This document shows positions 27,551-39,689 of a DNA stretch of 64,000 nucleotides, one piece after another. Numbering within the stretch: the first letter of the stretch is position 1; each line of letters starts with the position of its first letter. The DNA is from Symsagittifera roscoffensis (Eukaryota > Xenacoelomorpha > Acoela > Convolutidae): positions 1-64,000 of the forward strand of contig NW_026971702.1 in assembly GCF_963678635.1 (NCBI RefSeq), written 5' to 3'. Made by a program: the position numbers and the translations under genes. The notes below the pieces were generated by a model, which was not told the DNA's origin, searched no databases, and worked only from the letters and a program-made list of their open reading frames with translations.

Positions 27551-29025
27551 ATGTATACTTTAACAGTTTTATCAATAAAATTCTTTTCCCACATGGTCAA
27601 TTTTGAAACCACAAACCATAATAATCCCTTAACACGAAAAATACCCAAAGTTTTCCTCGTAAGTCATTATGATTGCAAAGATCACCAACAAAAAACGCTA
27701 CACAAATACGCAATTAACCAGGTTAAGCAATGCGATTCCGAACAACAAAAATTAGAACCAACAAATGTAATTGCGACATTTTTTTCAAAAACTCACAAAA
27801 ATTGTTTTTTAAAAACCAAGTTCTTTGTTCTCATAATTCAAACGGAATCAAAAAAAGGCATGATCATGATTCATTTTACCAAAGACAGATTAAAAAATTA
27901 TTAAATATTAAACCAGAAGACTGTAAAAATGAATTAAAAACCCTAGTGATTATAACAAACGAAAAACCTAAATAAAAACTTTTAAGTTTTCAGCTTTTTT
28001 CAGACTGAGCAAAGTCCAACCTGAACAAAATCACTGCCACATATAGCTTGATGAAAAATTTCTATATAAGTGTGCACAAGGAAGACTAAAACTCGATAAC
28101 CAATTGAATACTTCACATGGGAATAAATCACTCATCAAATTTTAAAGCAAACACAAACACTCCGGAAATCAAGATACGATGTTTTTTTATTGAAAAATTC
28201 AACTCGAAAAAGTTCAATTAACTTACGAGTTAGATGATGACACCATATTCTGTCAAGCAATTAGCTTACCTTGTAAAAATGATCAAGGATTTTACAATCC
28301 CACCACTCGCACACAGTTAACCATTGTTTGGTACCCTGAAGACACTTGTATCTCATAAACTGCTAAAAACCCCACAAGAATGATGAAATTTCACATCAAA
28401 AAACATTTCAAAGAATCCATATTGTTTGAACAGTTAAACTCTGATAGAAAACGAACAAACCCAAAGCCATATAAAAATATTGAAGTGATCGAAAAGGAAG
28501 TACCTCGTTTTCAAATCTACCCTGAAACAGAACTATCATTTATTTATACAAAAGCAATTTTTTCGCACACAATATTCAGAAAAAAAGATGATGATAAAAG
28601 ATTTGACATGAACACAGGACACCTCATATTTTTCGATGCGCAACTGAACCAAAATAACCCTACGGATGTAAAATCTCAAACACCAGTTACATTTTAAACA
28701 AAAACAATGGAAACACAGGAGGAAAACTACTACCAAAAACGCGTGTTAGTACACACTTACAAGAACTATCAATAGAGAACGACACAAAAATTTGCGCAAC
28801 CATTATGACATCTATCTTGATATGAAATTTGAATTTCCAAGAAGTAGAATTTTTCAAGGAAATTCACTATCCAAACTTGAAACACTTCAACAAATATGTG
28901 AATTCGAACGAAAAAAAACGAACGGACTATTGTGGATTTCTAAAGACATCAAGGGTTGCTTTTATCTGAATGGAGAAAAGTACCACCCTCAAGACATTTC
29001 ACAAATCAATATCTTTAGCTTTTAA
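27551..29025 (+). pseudogene. env-like glycoprotein remnant, unit 2 (longest copy)
   Basis: A 117-residue frame (27,551-27,904) opens with a hydrophobic segment and has a HYDC...VKQCDS pattern, the spacing seen at the N-terminus of envelope proteins of invertebrate gypsy-like elements. Frames at 28,380-28,697 and 28,792-29,025 continue the protein, the last ending CFYLNGEKYHPQD...FSF before a stop. Total span fits an envelope of roughly 490 residues. Stops and frameshifts separate the pieces. A fusion peptide, furin site and transmembrane anchor were not securely located. Confidence 0.45.
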
Positions 29026-31259
29026 CACTTCTCACACCGACTATCTTATGCGCAATAGTTAATTTTATACTCACTACTTAAAAGAATCTCTGCACACGCA
29101 AAATAATTGACAAGCCAACTTAGCATAGCAAGAATATTATTTCCAGAATTTTTGGCACTTTCTCCAGATCAAGTGATAAAATCCTTCTCATTGCACTAAT
29201 TAGTGAACATAATAAAAAAAACTATTAAGGAAACCAAAGACACACGGCACTCCACAAGACAGTACAACTGATACACCCACAGCACCATCATCTCTACACA
29301 ATTTATCCAATCAACAACCTTAGAAAATCATCACACAAAGTTATAGAAATGCACTTGCCGTAGCACAGGGCGTTCACCAAAATAGTAATATGCAACGAAG
29401 CCACAAATCGCACAAAACATTCTAAACACAAAACATTGATGAAACATACAAGTCAATCATCGAACAGCCACACACATTAAATTTATACTCTCACAAAATA
29501 TACCTTTTTAGCCCATGATCAGCCGACAGAATGGATCACTCGATTGTTCACTTTCTTATCCTTTTATCCTTCACCGACGCAACTCTCTTTTCTCGATCTC
29601 AGACTTCACCTCTTCTCCCTAACAGTTTTTGGCCCGCGTTTTCCTCTAACTCACCACACGGACTACTCAACACTAACTCCCATTTGAAAAGCCCCGATGA
29701 AGTTTTGATTCCCTGTTTAGCCCCACAAGTTTGTCGCAACCCGATGAAGTTTTGATTCCCTGTTTAGCCCCACAAGTTTGTCGCAACCACTTTTCCATGC
29801 CAAATCTTGCCCACCCCTATTGTAAATTCCACTTCAAATTCTTCCTACACTGGCACCAGACCCATTCTCTCCCCCTCTCAAGTAATGCACTCGATGTACC
29901 TAGCTTAATAACTGATGACCAGCTCGTGCCTGACCTATGCAGTTTCATTACTAGCCAACAGCAAATCCATAAAACAAACAAACTACTAAAATTTCGCCAA
30001 TTAACACACTCGACCGCAAGAAAATTACGAATCATCAACATCATCTAAACTAAATGCCCCTTTCCTTGCAAGCGTGACCTTATGAAGCGCAAACCCTCAA
30101 CAACGCACCTTAATTTTTATTAAAACGCCCAACATCATACCGATCCCTTATAATTAGTCACACAATCACATTAATACGACATTATTTTTAGTTGAAAACC
30201 TTCCTTTCTTCCCCCAGTACACTAATAATAACACTGAAAACCCAGCACACTGAGCCCAATATAATGAGGAAATTTCACTTCTCCCCACCTTTTTTGGATC
30301 TACTAGCATAACTTCTCAAATTCACTGAAAGTTTCCTTACGAAAGACATCCGACGACGACGAGCACCATGACACCATCATCTATCAACTAACCACTGCAC
30401 TACACCTAAATCAATTCACTGACATTGGCTGATCACAGGCATTTAACAGATTCTTTGCACGAAAATCAAACCAATTCTCAAAAACTCACTATGGACTATG
30501 ATCACATAACAATCCGATATATTGAGGACTCACAGTATGATACTGACTTCGCCGTAATTTCACAGGGAGCCGAGAAATTTTTCATTAACACAGACTGAGA
30601 AAATTATCTGCACAAATTAGGGAAAACCTGTTCAACCCCCACATCTTCAACTAGACTGCCCCATTGGATCAACTAAACATTTATTCAAGGTGAATCAAAC
30701 CTTGTAAATGAACCAATATAAGTTTTCCCAGATACAATCTTCTCATTACCTGAAACCTTATCTCTCCCATCAACACCATCGTAACAGGCATAACACCATT
30801 AACTACTTTTGCAACAAAAATTCCTGATCAATTGAGCGATCGATATCAAGAATTACAAAACACCAGAAAATCCTCCGATTAGTTTGAAATTTATTTTTAG
30901 CACCATCTCCACTGTTTGGACAACATCTCGATAGTAGCCACCTACATTTTATACACTACAACTTAGACACGTTATTGATAGAATTTCAAAAAGATATCAA
31001 TAAAATACTCTCACAAATGGGACTATTTGTAAACTTCGAAATCACTTTCAAATTAATCAACCTGTTACATCATCCACTGTCATAATCTCCTCCAGAAATA
31101 ACTGTAAAAACATTATCCACCATTTATATGCACAGAACTAATTTATAATGCGACAGATACACTGAAAAGACTGAAGGTAAATTAAATTTTTCCAAAATCT
31201 TTTTTCAGGACTATCGTATTTATATATACTTTAACTGCTTTATCGAAAAACTCTTTTTC

Positions 31260-32200
31260 CCTCATGGTCAATCTTGAAACCACAAAAACCTCACTTAGGC
31301 CACAAATACCTCACAAACACCTCACTTAACCTCATAACCCCTCACCAGGAACAGTATTCAAAGATCTTATCGTAACTCAATATGATTGCGAAGATAACCA
31401 ACAAAAACGCTACACAACTACGCAATAAACCAGGTTACGCAAAGCGATTTTGAACAACAAGAAAATTTCCTAGCCCTAAAGTGGGTCTTTAGGTTTCTAC
31501 TCAAAACAAGATAGATAAAGTCACATTCGCACACAACAATTTCAAGAACTACTTACAAAAATGGACACTGGCCAACGACAATCAATTAATCAAAACTTCC
31601 AAAAACTCGATGAAACAACCGTTTTCTCATATAATTAGAGACAAGACTATAGTGAAATTTCAAAGACATCAAGGATTGCTTTTATCTAAATGAAGAAAAA
31701 TACCACCATCAAGAATTTTCACAAATCAAGATCTTAGGCTTTTAAAACTTCTTACACTGACTATCTTATACGCAATATTTAATTTTATAGGGTTTTCACA
31801 CTCACTACTTAAAGGAATCTCTACACACGCAAATTAATTGACAAGCCAACTTAACATAGCAAGAATATTATTCCCAGATTTTTTGGCATTTTCTCCAGAT
31901 CAATTTAAAAAATCCTAGTTTGTAACACTAAAGTGGATCTATAGGCTTCTACTCAAAACAAGATATTTAACATCACTTTCGCACACAACAATTTCAAGAA
32001 CTACTTTAAAAAATGGACACTATCCAACGACCTTCAATTGATCAAAACTTAAAAAACTCACTGAAATCGCCATTTTCTCATATATCTAGAGACAGGACTA
32101 TGGTGAACTTCTAAAGACATCAAGGGTTGCTTTTATCAAAATGGAGAAAAGTACCACCCTCAAGACATTTCACAAATCGATATCTTTAGCTTTTAACACT
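31260..32200 (+). pseudogene. env-like remnant, unit 3, mostly deleted, with a nested 452-bp duplication
   Basis: After the env start region the sequence jumps near 31,460 to the env 3' end. That 3' segment is then duplicated: 31,470-31,918 and 31,919-32,370 share ctaaagtgg...ctactcaaaacaagata (31,476 and 31,928) and the run acaagccaacttaacatagc (offset 451). No long frame remains. Confidence 0.5.
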
Positions 32201-33757
32201 TCTCACACCGACTATCTTATGCGCAATAGTTAATTTTATAGGGTTTTCACTTTCACTACTTAAAGGAATCTCTACACACGCAAATTAATTGACAAGCCAA
32301 CTTAACATAGCAAGAATATTATTCCCAGATTTTTTGGCATTTTCTCCAGATCAATTAATAAAATCCTCCACGATGCACTAATTAGTGAACATAATAAAAA
32401 AACTATACAGGAAACCGAAGACATACGGCATTCCACAAGACAATGCAGCTACTCTACCCACAGCAGCATCACCTTTACCCAATTTATCAAAACAACACCC
32501 TTAACAAATCATCTCACAAACTTATAGAAATGTACTTCCGCAGCACAGTGCATTCACCAAAATATTAATATGCAACGAAGCCACATATCACATATAACAT
32601 TCCAAACACAAAACACTGATGTAACATACAAACCAATCGTCGAACAGCCACACACAATATTTTTATACCCTCGAAGTATACCAGTTTTTTAGCCTACGAC
32701 CAGCCGACAGAATGGATCTCTCAATTGTTCACTTTCTTATCCCTTCACCTTTCACCGACGCAACTCTCTTATCTCGATCTCAGACTTCATCTCTTCGTCC
32801 TAACTGTTTATAGTCCGAGTTTTTTCATCTAACTCACCCCACATTGATTCGGACGACTCAACCCAAACAGTATTCAATACTAACTCCCATTCGAATGGCC
32901 CGCAGTGGACACACCCGATGAAGTTTTGATTCCCAGTCCAGCCCCACAAGTTTGTCGCAACCACTTTTCCATGCTATATCTCGCTCACCCCTACTTTAAA
33001 TTCCACTTCGAATTCTTCCTACACTGGCGCCAGATCCAATCTCTCTCCCTCTCAAGTAACGCACTCGATGTACATAGCCCAATAACTGATGACCAGCTCG
33101 AGCCTGACCTATGTAGTTTCATTACTAACCAACAGCAAATCCTTAAAACAAACAAACTACTAAAATTTCGCCAATTAACACACTCGACCGCAAGAAACTA
33201 CGAATCATCCACATCATCTAAACTAAATGCCCATTTCCTTGCAAGCGTGTCCTTATGAAGCGCAAACCCCCAACAACGCACCTTAATTCTTATTAAAACT
33301 CCCAACATCATACCGATCCCTTATAATTAGTCACCCAATCACACTAATACGACATGAATTTCAGTTGAAAACCTTCCTTTCTTCCCCCAGTACACTAATA
33401 ATAACACTGAAAACCCAGCTCACTGAGCCCAATATAATGAGGAAATTTCACTTCTCCCCAAATTTTTTGTATCTCCTATCAAAACTTCTCAAAACAAAGA
33501 AAGTTCCCTTACAAAAGATATCCGACGACGACAAGCACCGTGGCCCCGTCATCTATCAACTAACCACTGCACTACACTTAAATCAATTCAATGACATTGG
33601 CTGATCACAGAGATTTAATAGATACATTGTACAAAAATCAAACCATTTCTCAAAAACTCACTATGAGCAGATAGTTTTCCGATAATTGAGGACTCACAGT
33701 ATGATACTGACTCCACCGTAAATTCACAAAGAACAGAGAAACTTTTCATTAACACAG

Positions 33758-33940
33758 ACTACATCTTCTAACTCCAAAGCACTAACAAAAAAATTGATCA
33801 ATGATTGAGCACGCACTGCAGAACACGAAATCTTACGAATCGTACTTTAGTATGTTCGACCACTTTCAACTAACAATCAAGTTTCTAGTACCTAAATTTC
33901 TAGGTTTTTGATCCCACAAAATGAAGCTTGAAACTAATAT
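33758..33940. other. junction between the env-unit array and the 7.9-kb duplication, nothing recognised
   Basis: Short AT-rich stretch with no frame or repeat partner seen elsewhere in the window. It is the only sequence separating the two duplicated domains. Confidence 0.4.
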
Positions 33941-34629
33941 CACCCATACTCATACATACTACAAATTTATTCGGCGCCATTTCACAGTTCTCCATTTCGC
34001 AACCCACATCACCGCTACATTTTTATCAACTCTAAATACACATCGCCATACTACCCTGACTTCGCTTTTCTCTTAAAGACAAATAACCTTCACAAATATG
34101 ATCTCAAATGATGCAAAAAATTTCTCAGAGCAGAGAAACGAGTAGCCAAAGGGAGATGAAAATTCGACGAAATTCCAACTCTGGAATGGCAAATCTGTTA
34201 GTTTTGCTTGCCGCCGTCACAACCCTAAAATGATATAGAGTATGAAGCCAGTATAGCAGCAAAGGTACCCATTTAACAAAAACAATGCTCAACTTGATAT
34301 TGAACTCGGATACTTGGACATACGGATACTAGTCACTTGGCTCTTAGCTCAAAGAAGTAAATGATAGCTGGGAATGCGTGTAGTACCGATCTTCTTAATC
34401 AATTTGAGAAATTGACTCGTCACTATATCAATATGCTACCCTGACAAGATCACTTCTACAATCTGTTCCCACAACATGAGGAAATGTTTTTCTTCTCTCT
34501 ACAAAATGAAACTTTCAATAAAACGAGCAACTGTTCTTCTCTCTTTTTAAAAAACTACTCGAAAAATGTTTCTCCATCCATCCTTCAAAGAAAAAGAAAT
34601 TAAAAACATAAACACTCTCTAAACCCCCG

Positions 34630-34940
34630 ATGAGTGGAACCAATTTGAACCAAGGATTCATGCCCAATTACATTTTTGATAGTTTATCTTTGTAGAAAAT
34701 TGTAGAAATTAGCAAACGATTGCTCTTCCTAAGTTCTACTTCTTTTTTAGCCTCGCGATAGTACCAGTATACTCTAGATTTTTTTGTTAGACAAGGATAT
34801 ATTAGAGCATGATTAGGATTGTGGTATTCGACTAAGATTTTGCACGAACCTATACGGCCGAAAACAGGATAGCGTGACGAACAGACTGTATACCTTAACC
34901 AAAATTACCTTATGAAAAAGCCACCTCGTACTTAGTTTCA
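34630..34940 (+). repeat. dispersed repeat, candidate LTR (copy 2)
   Basis: Homologous to 42,490-42,860 (its tandem-duplicate partner) and, more distantly, to 9,745-10,325. It shares gaaccaaggattcatgccc with the 42-kb copy and gctcttcctaagttct, ttgcacgaacctat and gaacagact with both. A purine tract (aaagggagatg, about 34,149) upstream could be a polypurine tract, but the LTR edges are not defined. Confidence 0.4.
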
Positions 34941-35199
34941 TAATTAAGATTAAATCGATTACTGTAGCAGTCGGGCGTGTGTTTGGCTCTATTGGATGAA
35001 TCTGTGAGAAAATAACCAGAATGCCCAAGCTCTGGTAATATGCTGCGACGGGGTTCAAATCCACATTTCAAGAACATAGGTTTTTTAAAGGCTGAGCTGA
35101 ATATGAGAGAGAAAACAAACGTTTTATTGATGCATGATCATTACAATACTGATTGTGGATGGAAAAAGTGTACTTTATTATTGAATACATGAATAAAAA

Positions 35200-37250
35200 A
35201 AAATTATCAGTCACTGAAAACATATGATTATTTGGACTCTCCTTTAAAAGTAAGGGGGAATTTGGGTGTTGACAGTCTACCCTTTATTTTTATAAGAAAT
35301 TTTGCCTCCAGTGCGCAACTTTTAATTAAATTGTTTGATAGCTTACAGGTTTTCTTCATGGAGGTAAGTTTTTGAATCAACAAATGAAATTTTTTTATTT
35401 AAGTTAATAGAAGTGTCTACAAAGTATTTCGGTTTGTACACAATTCTGTCAGGAGAACTGAGCCAGTGCAATGATTAAAGCTGAAATAAGAATTTGGAAA
35501 CAGCAGGAAATTAACCGCTCTAATTCTGTTTTGGCTTAATTTATGAAGATTTTATATTGACCTGTATTTGATGAAATCTCTAGTAAGGGGAATCCTGTGT
35601 TTTTCCCTCACATATGTGACAAAACTATAAATGCTTAAGTTAAAGACACTTCGTATACCCATTTGTTTGCTTTTTCAGCTTGTCTAAATTTTTTTCAGTA
35701 CAACCGTTCAAAATCATGCATGGATAGTGTAAATTGAGTGTAAAGTGAAGGGTATTGAGCAAAAGGGTGCTGGTTCGCAGAGGATTTTCATCTCTTATGC
35801 ATTCGATTAATTGGATTGCACTGGTCATCTTCTGTAATAATCTGTTAATTTATTTTTCAAAAGTTAACCATGCACCTATGTTAACGCCAAAAATTTTGAT
35901 GGATTCCGAAATTTGACTTGGTAATTTCCTACTTGCAGCTTGCAGTTTTCTCTGAGTTTCTTCTTTGATGGAACAGCGAAATTGTTGAACTGAGCTTTTT
36001 CTTTAAACATTAATTGATTTAATTAAAAATTGGACAGTTTTATGTTGAAATTTGTGTTGTAGATGTCGCATTTGAATGGAAACTTAGCATTGTTGTATCA
36101 TCGGCGTACTGTACAAGAGTACATGACTTGTCTAGAATTTCTGGCATATCCCCAACATATAAGTTGAACAGCAGAGGTCATATTACAGCATCTTGAGGTG
36201 GATCTTGCTACAACTTAAGCCAATCTGAATATATATCTTCTGTCTGTTTACTAGTCTGTTGTCTTAATATGTTTCTTGCTGTCTCTTTTCTGGGAAAAAA
36301 ATTACTAGATCAGTGGCAGATAGTTCAAAATCAAGATTCTTAACTTTTTGTTTGAGGGTGGGGTGCGAAAGCAAATCCAACGCTTTCGAGAGATCTAAAA
36401 AGGTTGCTGCTGCTACATTATGCTACATTTTTCAAATTGGATTTTGGTTTTTTTCTGTTGTGTATAGAAGAGCATCATTGGTCGCATAACCATGCCTGAA
36501 ACCGAATTGTTTGCGGTTAAAGATGTTATTATAAAAAAAATGGTTTATTTGAATTGAAAAAATAATCATCTAATCTCAAAACAACTGGTATTATAAAAAT
36601 TGGCCAGTAATTGATTGGATCGGCTGTTCACATTTTTTGAATACGGCAATCATCTGTGCATTTTTCAAGCCTTGTGGAAATTCCTAGATAAATTTTTTAT
36701 TACCATAGTTAAAATAGGGTTGATTATGTTCACACTGTTTTTCAGGGGCCCAACAGATGTTTTACTGGTTCCTAAAGGCTCAACGACTGGAAGCAATAAA
36801 ATTGCTTCAAACATTTCTTTTTCAGTGACATATCGAAAATTGAACCTTTTTGGTATCAGTTCTCAGATCAGTAGGTTTAATGGACATTGAAAAGGGAGCA
36901 TGTGTGTTTTTGTAGACGCCTGAAACTGAAAACTTGTGATTAAGCCGATCAGCTTTCTTTATAATTTTTTTATTAAATTACCAAATGAATTCCGCAGTTC
37001 ATTTATCTGGATAGTTTGTTTCACTGTATTTCTGATGGAGTTGATGGAGACTATTGCTTCTCGGGAGTGTCAAGATTTTGGAAATGAACATTCATCTTAT
37101 TCTTGTATAAAACTTAACGTTGATTATTGTATCTCTTTCTTACGCGTTTAAAGGTTTCAGAATCTAAAGCAGCTTGTAGAGACTGGAAATTTCCCAATGC
37201 AGTTTCTTTTTTCAATCTCACCGTATTTTCTATTCAGCTCATAACCTTTT
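35200..37250 (-). pseudogene. CR1/Jockey-like non-LTR reverse transcriptase, antisense, unit A
   Basis: Read on the minus strand with several stops, RT blocks appear in order. They are a TEKEMFEAI block near 36,830, an NFHKA...NSRSNQ region near 36,650, FGFRHGYATNDALLYTTEK near 36,500, FLDLSKALD near 36,400, the LLFNLYVGDMPEIL block near 36,170, and the catalytic YADDT at 36,094-36,108. A thumb-like region continues to about 35,400. An AATAAA reading on the minus strand near 35,180 fits a 3' end. Blocks and spacing fit the CR1/Jockey group. No endonuclease domain was recognised upstream (37.3-37.9 kb), so the insertion is likely 5'-truncated. Confidence 0.75.
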
Positions 37251-37949
37251 AAGGTAATTGAGTGGTGGTTTCTTATAAACAATTTTTCTTTACGGACAAC
37301 TATGTGACTTTTTGTTCAATTTTAAGTAACATTCTTGAAGCTTTTTGTTCTTGTTAGATAAGAAACCATAGGTTTTGGTTCAGTTTCTCAATATTTTTTC
37401 TCGTTCAATCTCAAAATCCGAATTTGGTCAGCTTTTTCTGATTTTTTGACTTTACTAATACGCATTTTAATAGATGTTTCGTAGTAAGGAACGGTTGTTG
37501 AATGAACGGTTGTTGAAAAAAAAATTGATGTAAATCATAAAGTTTATGAATGGAAAAAAATTGCCGTTCATGGGTATAATGAAGGTATATTCATAAATAT
37601 TTTATTCTTGCTGCCGAAAATAATGAACATTTACTTTGTAGACGACCGTAAAAAAAGTTATTTCCTGTCTTTGACTTTGAATTTTATAAAACTGCAGGCT
37701 CAAAAAAATTGGACATGGTAATAGCAAATTTGGATATTGCAATTTTTAAAAAACAAAAAGATATAAAAAAAGAGAAAATAAAGGAAAAGATATATGGTAG
37801 AAGGACCCAATGTACACAAAACCAAATGGCGAATCATATTTCAGGATGCCAAAATTTGACAAGATCTTCAAAAAAAATTTTTTTTCCGCACTCAACGGTG
37901 GCTGTTTTTCAAGATAGAATTGTATGTAGAAGTAGTATTGTAATCCGCC

Positions 37950-38095
37950 GTGGGTCCTAAGGGGGGGGGGGGTGTCTTTTCGAAGGCGGGGTTCTTTGGG
38001 GTCCTACCAAAAGTAGGGTCCAAAAGGACCCATCGTTTTTAAAGACCCCAATGCCCCTACCTAAATTAAAAAGACCCCTCTCTTAGGACACCCGA
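37950..38095. mobile_element. palindromic MITE-like element, copy A
   Basis: A terminal inverted repeat of about 25 bases: the left arm gtgggtcctaag followed by a G-run and tgtctttt (37,950-37,980) pairs with aaaaagacccctctcttaggacaccc (38,069-38,093). Inside, tttggggtc pairs with gaccccaa, and agggtcc with ggaccc, so almost the whole segment folds on itself. The composition (G/C homopolymers) is unlike the AT-rich flanks. No coding capacity. It lies upstream of the Polinton left gene block. Confidence 0.55.
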
Positions 38096-38169
38096 CAGAA
38101 AAAAAATTTGATATTCATTTTCGCGCGCTGGTTAAGTTTAATTCCCTCCAAATTTTCCCACTGTTCAAC

Positions 38170-38661
38170 TTAATAAGTTTGAGACCTCAAACAAAACTGA
38201 CCTGCTTGAGAAGGACGAAGGACGTGACAAATAATAAGAGGGTAAGAATGTAAGGAGGACTTGATAAAAAATAGATAAAGTAACATATAAAAAAAGAAAT
38301 AAAATAAAATTGTAATGTTGACAGGAGTACGGATAGGAGAGCAGAGGAAGGGTTTACGCCCAACCCGCAAGTCGTCTTCGAGATCCGACCAGGGGACATG
38401 AAGAATACTGACTAGACCCTCCATTTGAAATCTGAAGCGCCACTCAGTACTCTCGAATCCCGCAGCCAGAGACTTGAACAGCCAGAAACTCTCCATGCTC
38501 CCCACATCAACACATACATGTTCAAATATGCCCTCCTTTTTCTCAAAAACAACCTTAATGAAATGCAGTTTAAAATTCGCTGCAGTGGTGACCGGGGTAA
38601 ACTCCACGGTCACACCAAAGATACTCATGACTTCGTGAGTTCCAGGTTCCCCATAAGTCAA
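38170..38661 (-). CDS. unknown minus-strand ORF in Polinton left block, copy A
   Basis: A 163-residue frame read towards the palindromic element. The first 100 residues look like a soluble, beta-rich domain (IFGVTVEFTPVT, FEKKEGIFEHVCVDVG, FESTEWRFRFQME); the last 50 are hydrophobic and may be read-through into non-coding DNA. Compared with copies B and B', the N-terminus differs (the others start 27 residues earlier by a different Met) and the frame after residue 80 is shifted. It is divergent from the plus-strand ORF starting 154 bases away. I recognise no family. A Polinton accessory gene is the simplest inference. Confidence 0.4.
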   Translation of the reverse strand: MTYGEPGTHEVMSIFGVTVEFTPVTTAANFKLHFIKVVFEKKEGIFEHVCVDVGSMESFWLFKSLAAGFESTEWRFRFQMEGLVSILHVPWSDLEDDLRVGRKPFLCSPIRTPVNITILFYFFFYMLLYLFFIKSSLHSYPLIICHVLRPSQAGQFCLRSQTY

Positions 38662-38814
38662 ATCAATGGGTGACTCATGCAGAGAGCAAAAGGATTATCC
38701 ATCTAAACACGTGAAAAAAGGTTGAAATCTTTAGTTATAAATCCTTTAAACTACAGTTCATTAACAAAATCCCAGTAATATCCATTTATAACGATTATAA
38801 GACAAACATTTGAT
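38662..38814. promoter_or_regulatory. possible bidirectional promoter between divergent Polinton ORFs
   Basis: A 150-base gap separates the minus-strand ORF from the plus-strand ORF. It contains ttataaatcc (about 38,734) and tttataacg (about 38,784), TATA-like in AT-rich DNA. The same arrangement recurs at 46,665-46,780 and 49,248-49,363. Placement is the main support. Confidence 0.25.
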
Positions 38815-39204
38815 GTGAAATTGTCTTCTATAGAAAATAAACACATGTTGATGAAAAACAAACTCAGCAAAATGAGTTTATTAGGAAATTGGCATACTGA
38901 AGATATTGATAGTGGACAATTAAAATTCTCTGTTTTTTCAACTGGTTCTTGGTCAAAAAAATATGCGCATTCACAATCTTCATATAGTGTTTATTTCTCG
39001 GTGGAAAGAAGTGGCAAATCATACGTTCAAGATATACGAGCAAAGTTGCAAATAACCTGGTGCTTTTTTGCGAAGCAGAAATATGGGAGAGCGACCGATC
39101 TGTCAATTGTTACTTATCAAAAAGTTTCTGATTACTCGTATGATTTTCAGTCAATTCTGATTAAGAAAGGAGAGGAAAGAAAAATTCGACTTTGTTTCAA
39201 TTAA
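38815..39204 (+). CDS. unknown plus-strand ORF in Polinton left block, copy A
   Basis: A 129-residue frame, rich in Ser, Lys and Tyr, without signal peptide or membrane segment. After its stop, protein-like sequence continues in shifted frames (LPVVYLNIYQRE near 39,220; NEINYDVAIKLRP near 39,500 in the better copies), so the original gene was probably longer, to about 39,640. It lies first in the plus-strand block that ends with the packaging ATPase. I do not recognise the family. Copies B and B' lack 13 bases near residue 73 and stop after 75 residues. Confidence 0.4.
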   Translation: MKLSSIENKHMLMKNKLSKMSLLGNWHTEDIDSGQLKFSVFSTGSWSKKYAHSQSSYSVYFSVERSGKSYVQDIRAKLQITWCFFAKQKYGRATDLSIVTYQKVSDYSYDFQSILIKKGEERKIRLCFN

Positions 39205-39689
39205 CTTTCAAAATACCGAAAACTACCCGTGGTTTACTTAAACATTTATCAAAGAGAAATAGGAGTGAGTAAGTGGTATCTAGAAAATAACTTTCATTTC
39301 CACTGGCTTGAAATTCAGCAGGTCGGAGAAGTGTTGGAAAAAAATTTAAAAAAATGAAATTGGAAAAACAAAGAGTTACTTCAAAAGACTTGGAAATTAT
39401 TCATGAAATTTTTTTTACTTTGACAAAAACCTATCCATAAAAAACACCAACCGTCAAAAATATTTCTTAGCTGCATGTTCACTGTTCTACTTCTCGACTA
39501 CTAATGAGATAAATTACGATGTTGCTATCAAGTTGAGACCCTAAGGTGGTCTGATCGATATAGAAAACTATTCTTTATATAAATATTGAAATGATTCGAA
39601 AATTTTACGAATGCATGCTATTTTACACGATGCCGCCGGTTTTGTCCGCAAATTTTATAACACGGGTCCCACATACTGCTTTATTTTAC

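Larger units (their letters stand above)
23240..33757 (+). repeat. about three tandem 3.7-kb units of the 3' (env-side) part of the LTR element
   Basis: The anchor gaaaacc(c/t)(a/g)ttcaa...actgccccattggatcaacta occurs at 23,240, 26,941 and 30,622, giving periods of 3,701 and 3,681 bases. Each unit runs through an unassigned segment, an env-like gene, a Ser/Leu-rich segment (VCRN...HWRQ) and a tail ending in cattaacacagact. The third unit has lost most of the env body and ends at about 33,757. Two smaller duplications are nested: 452 bases at 31,470-31,918 and 31,919-32,370, and 47 bases at 29,694-29,740 and 29,741-29,787. Confidence 0.8.

Noticed and set aside
34813-35064. 83-residue minus-strand frame shared with 42,725-42,985
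   Set aside because: Shared because the DNA is tandemly duplicated. It overlaps the LTR-like repeat and the tRNA-like boxes and has no domain pattern.
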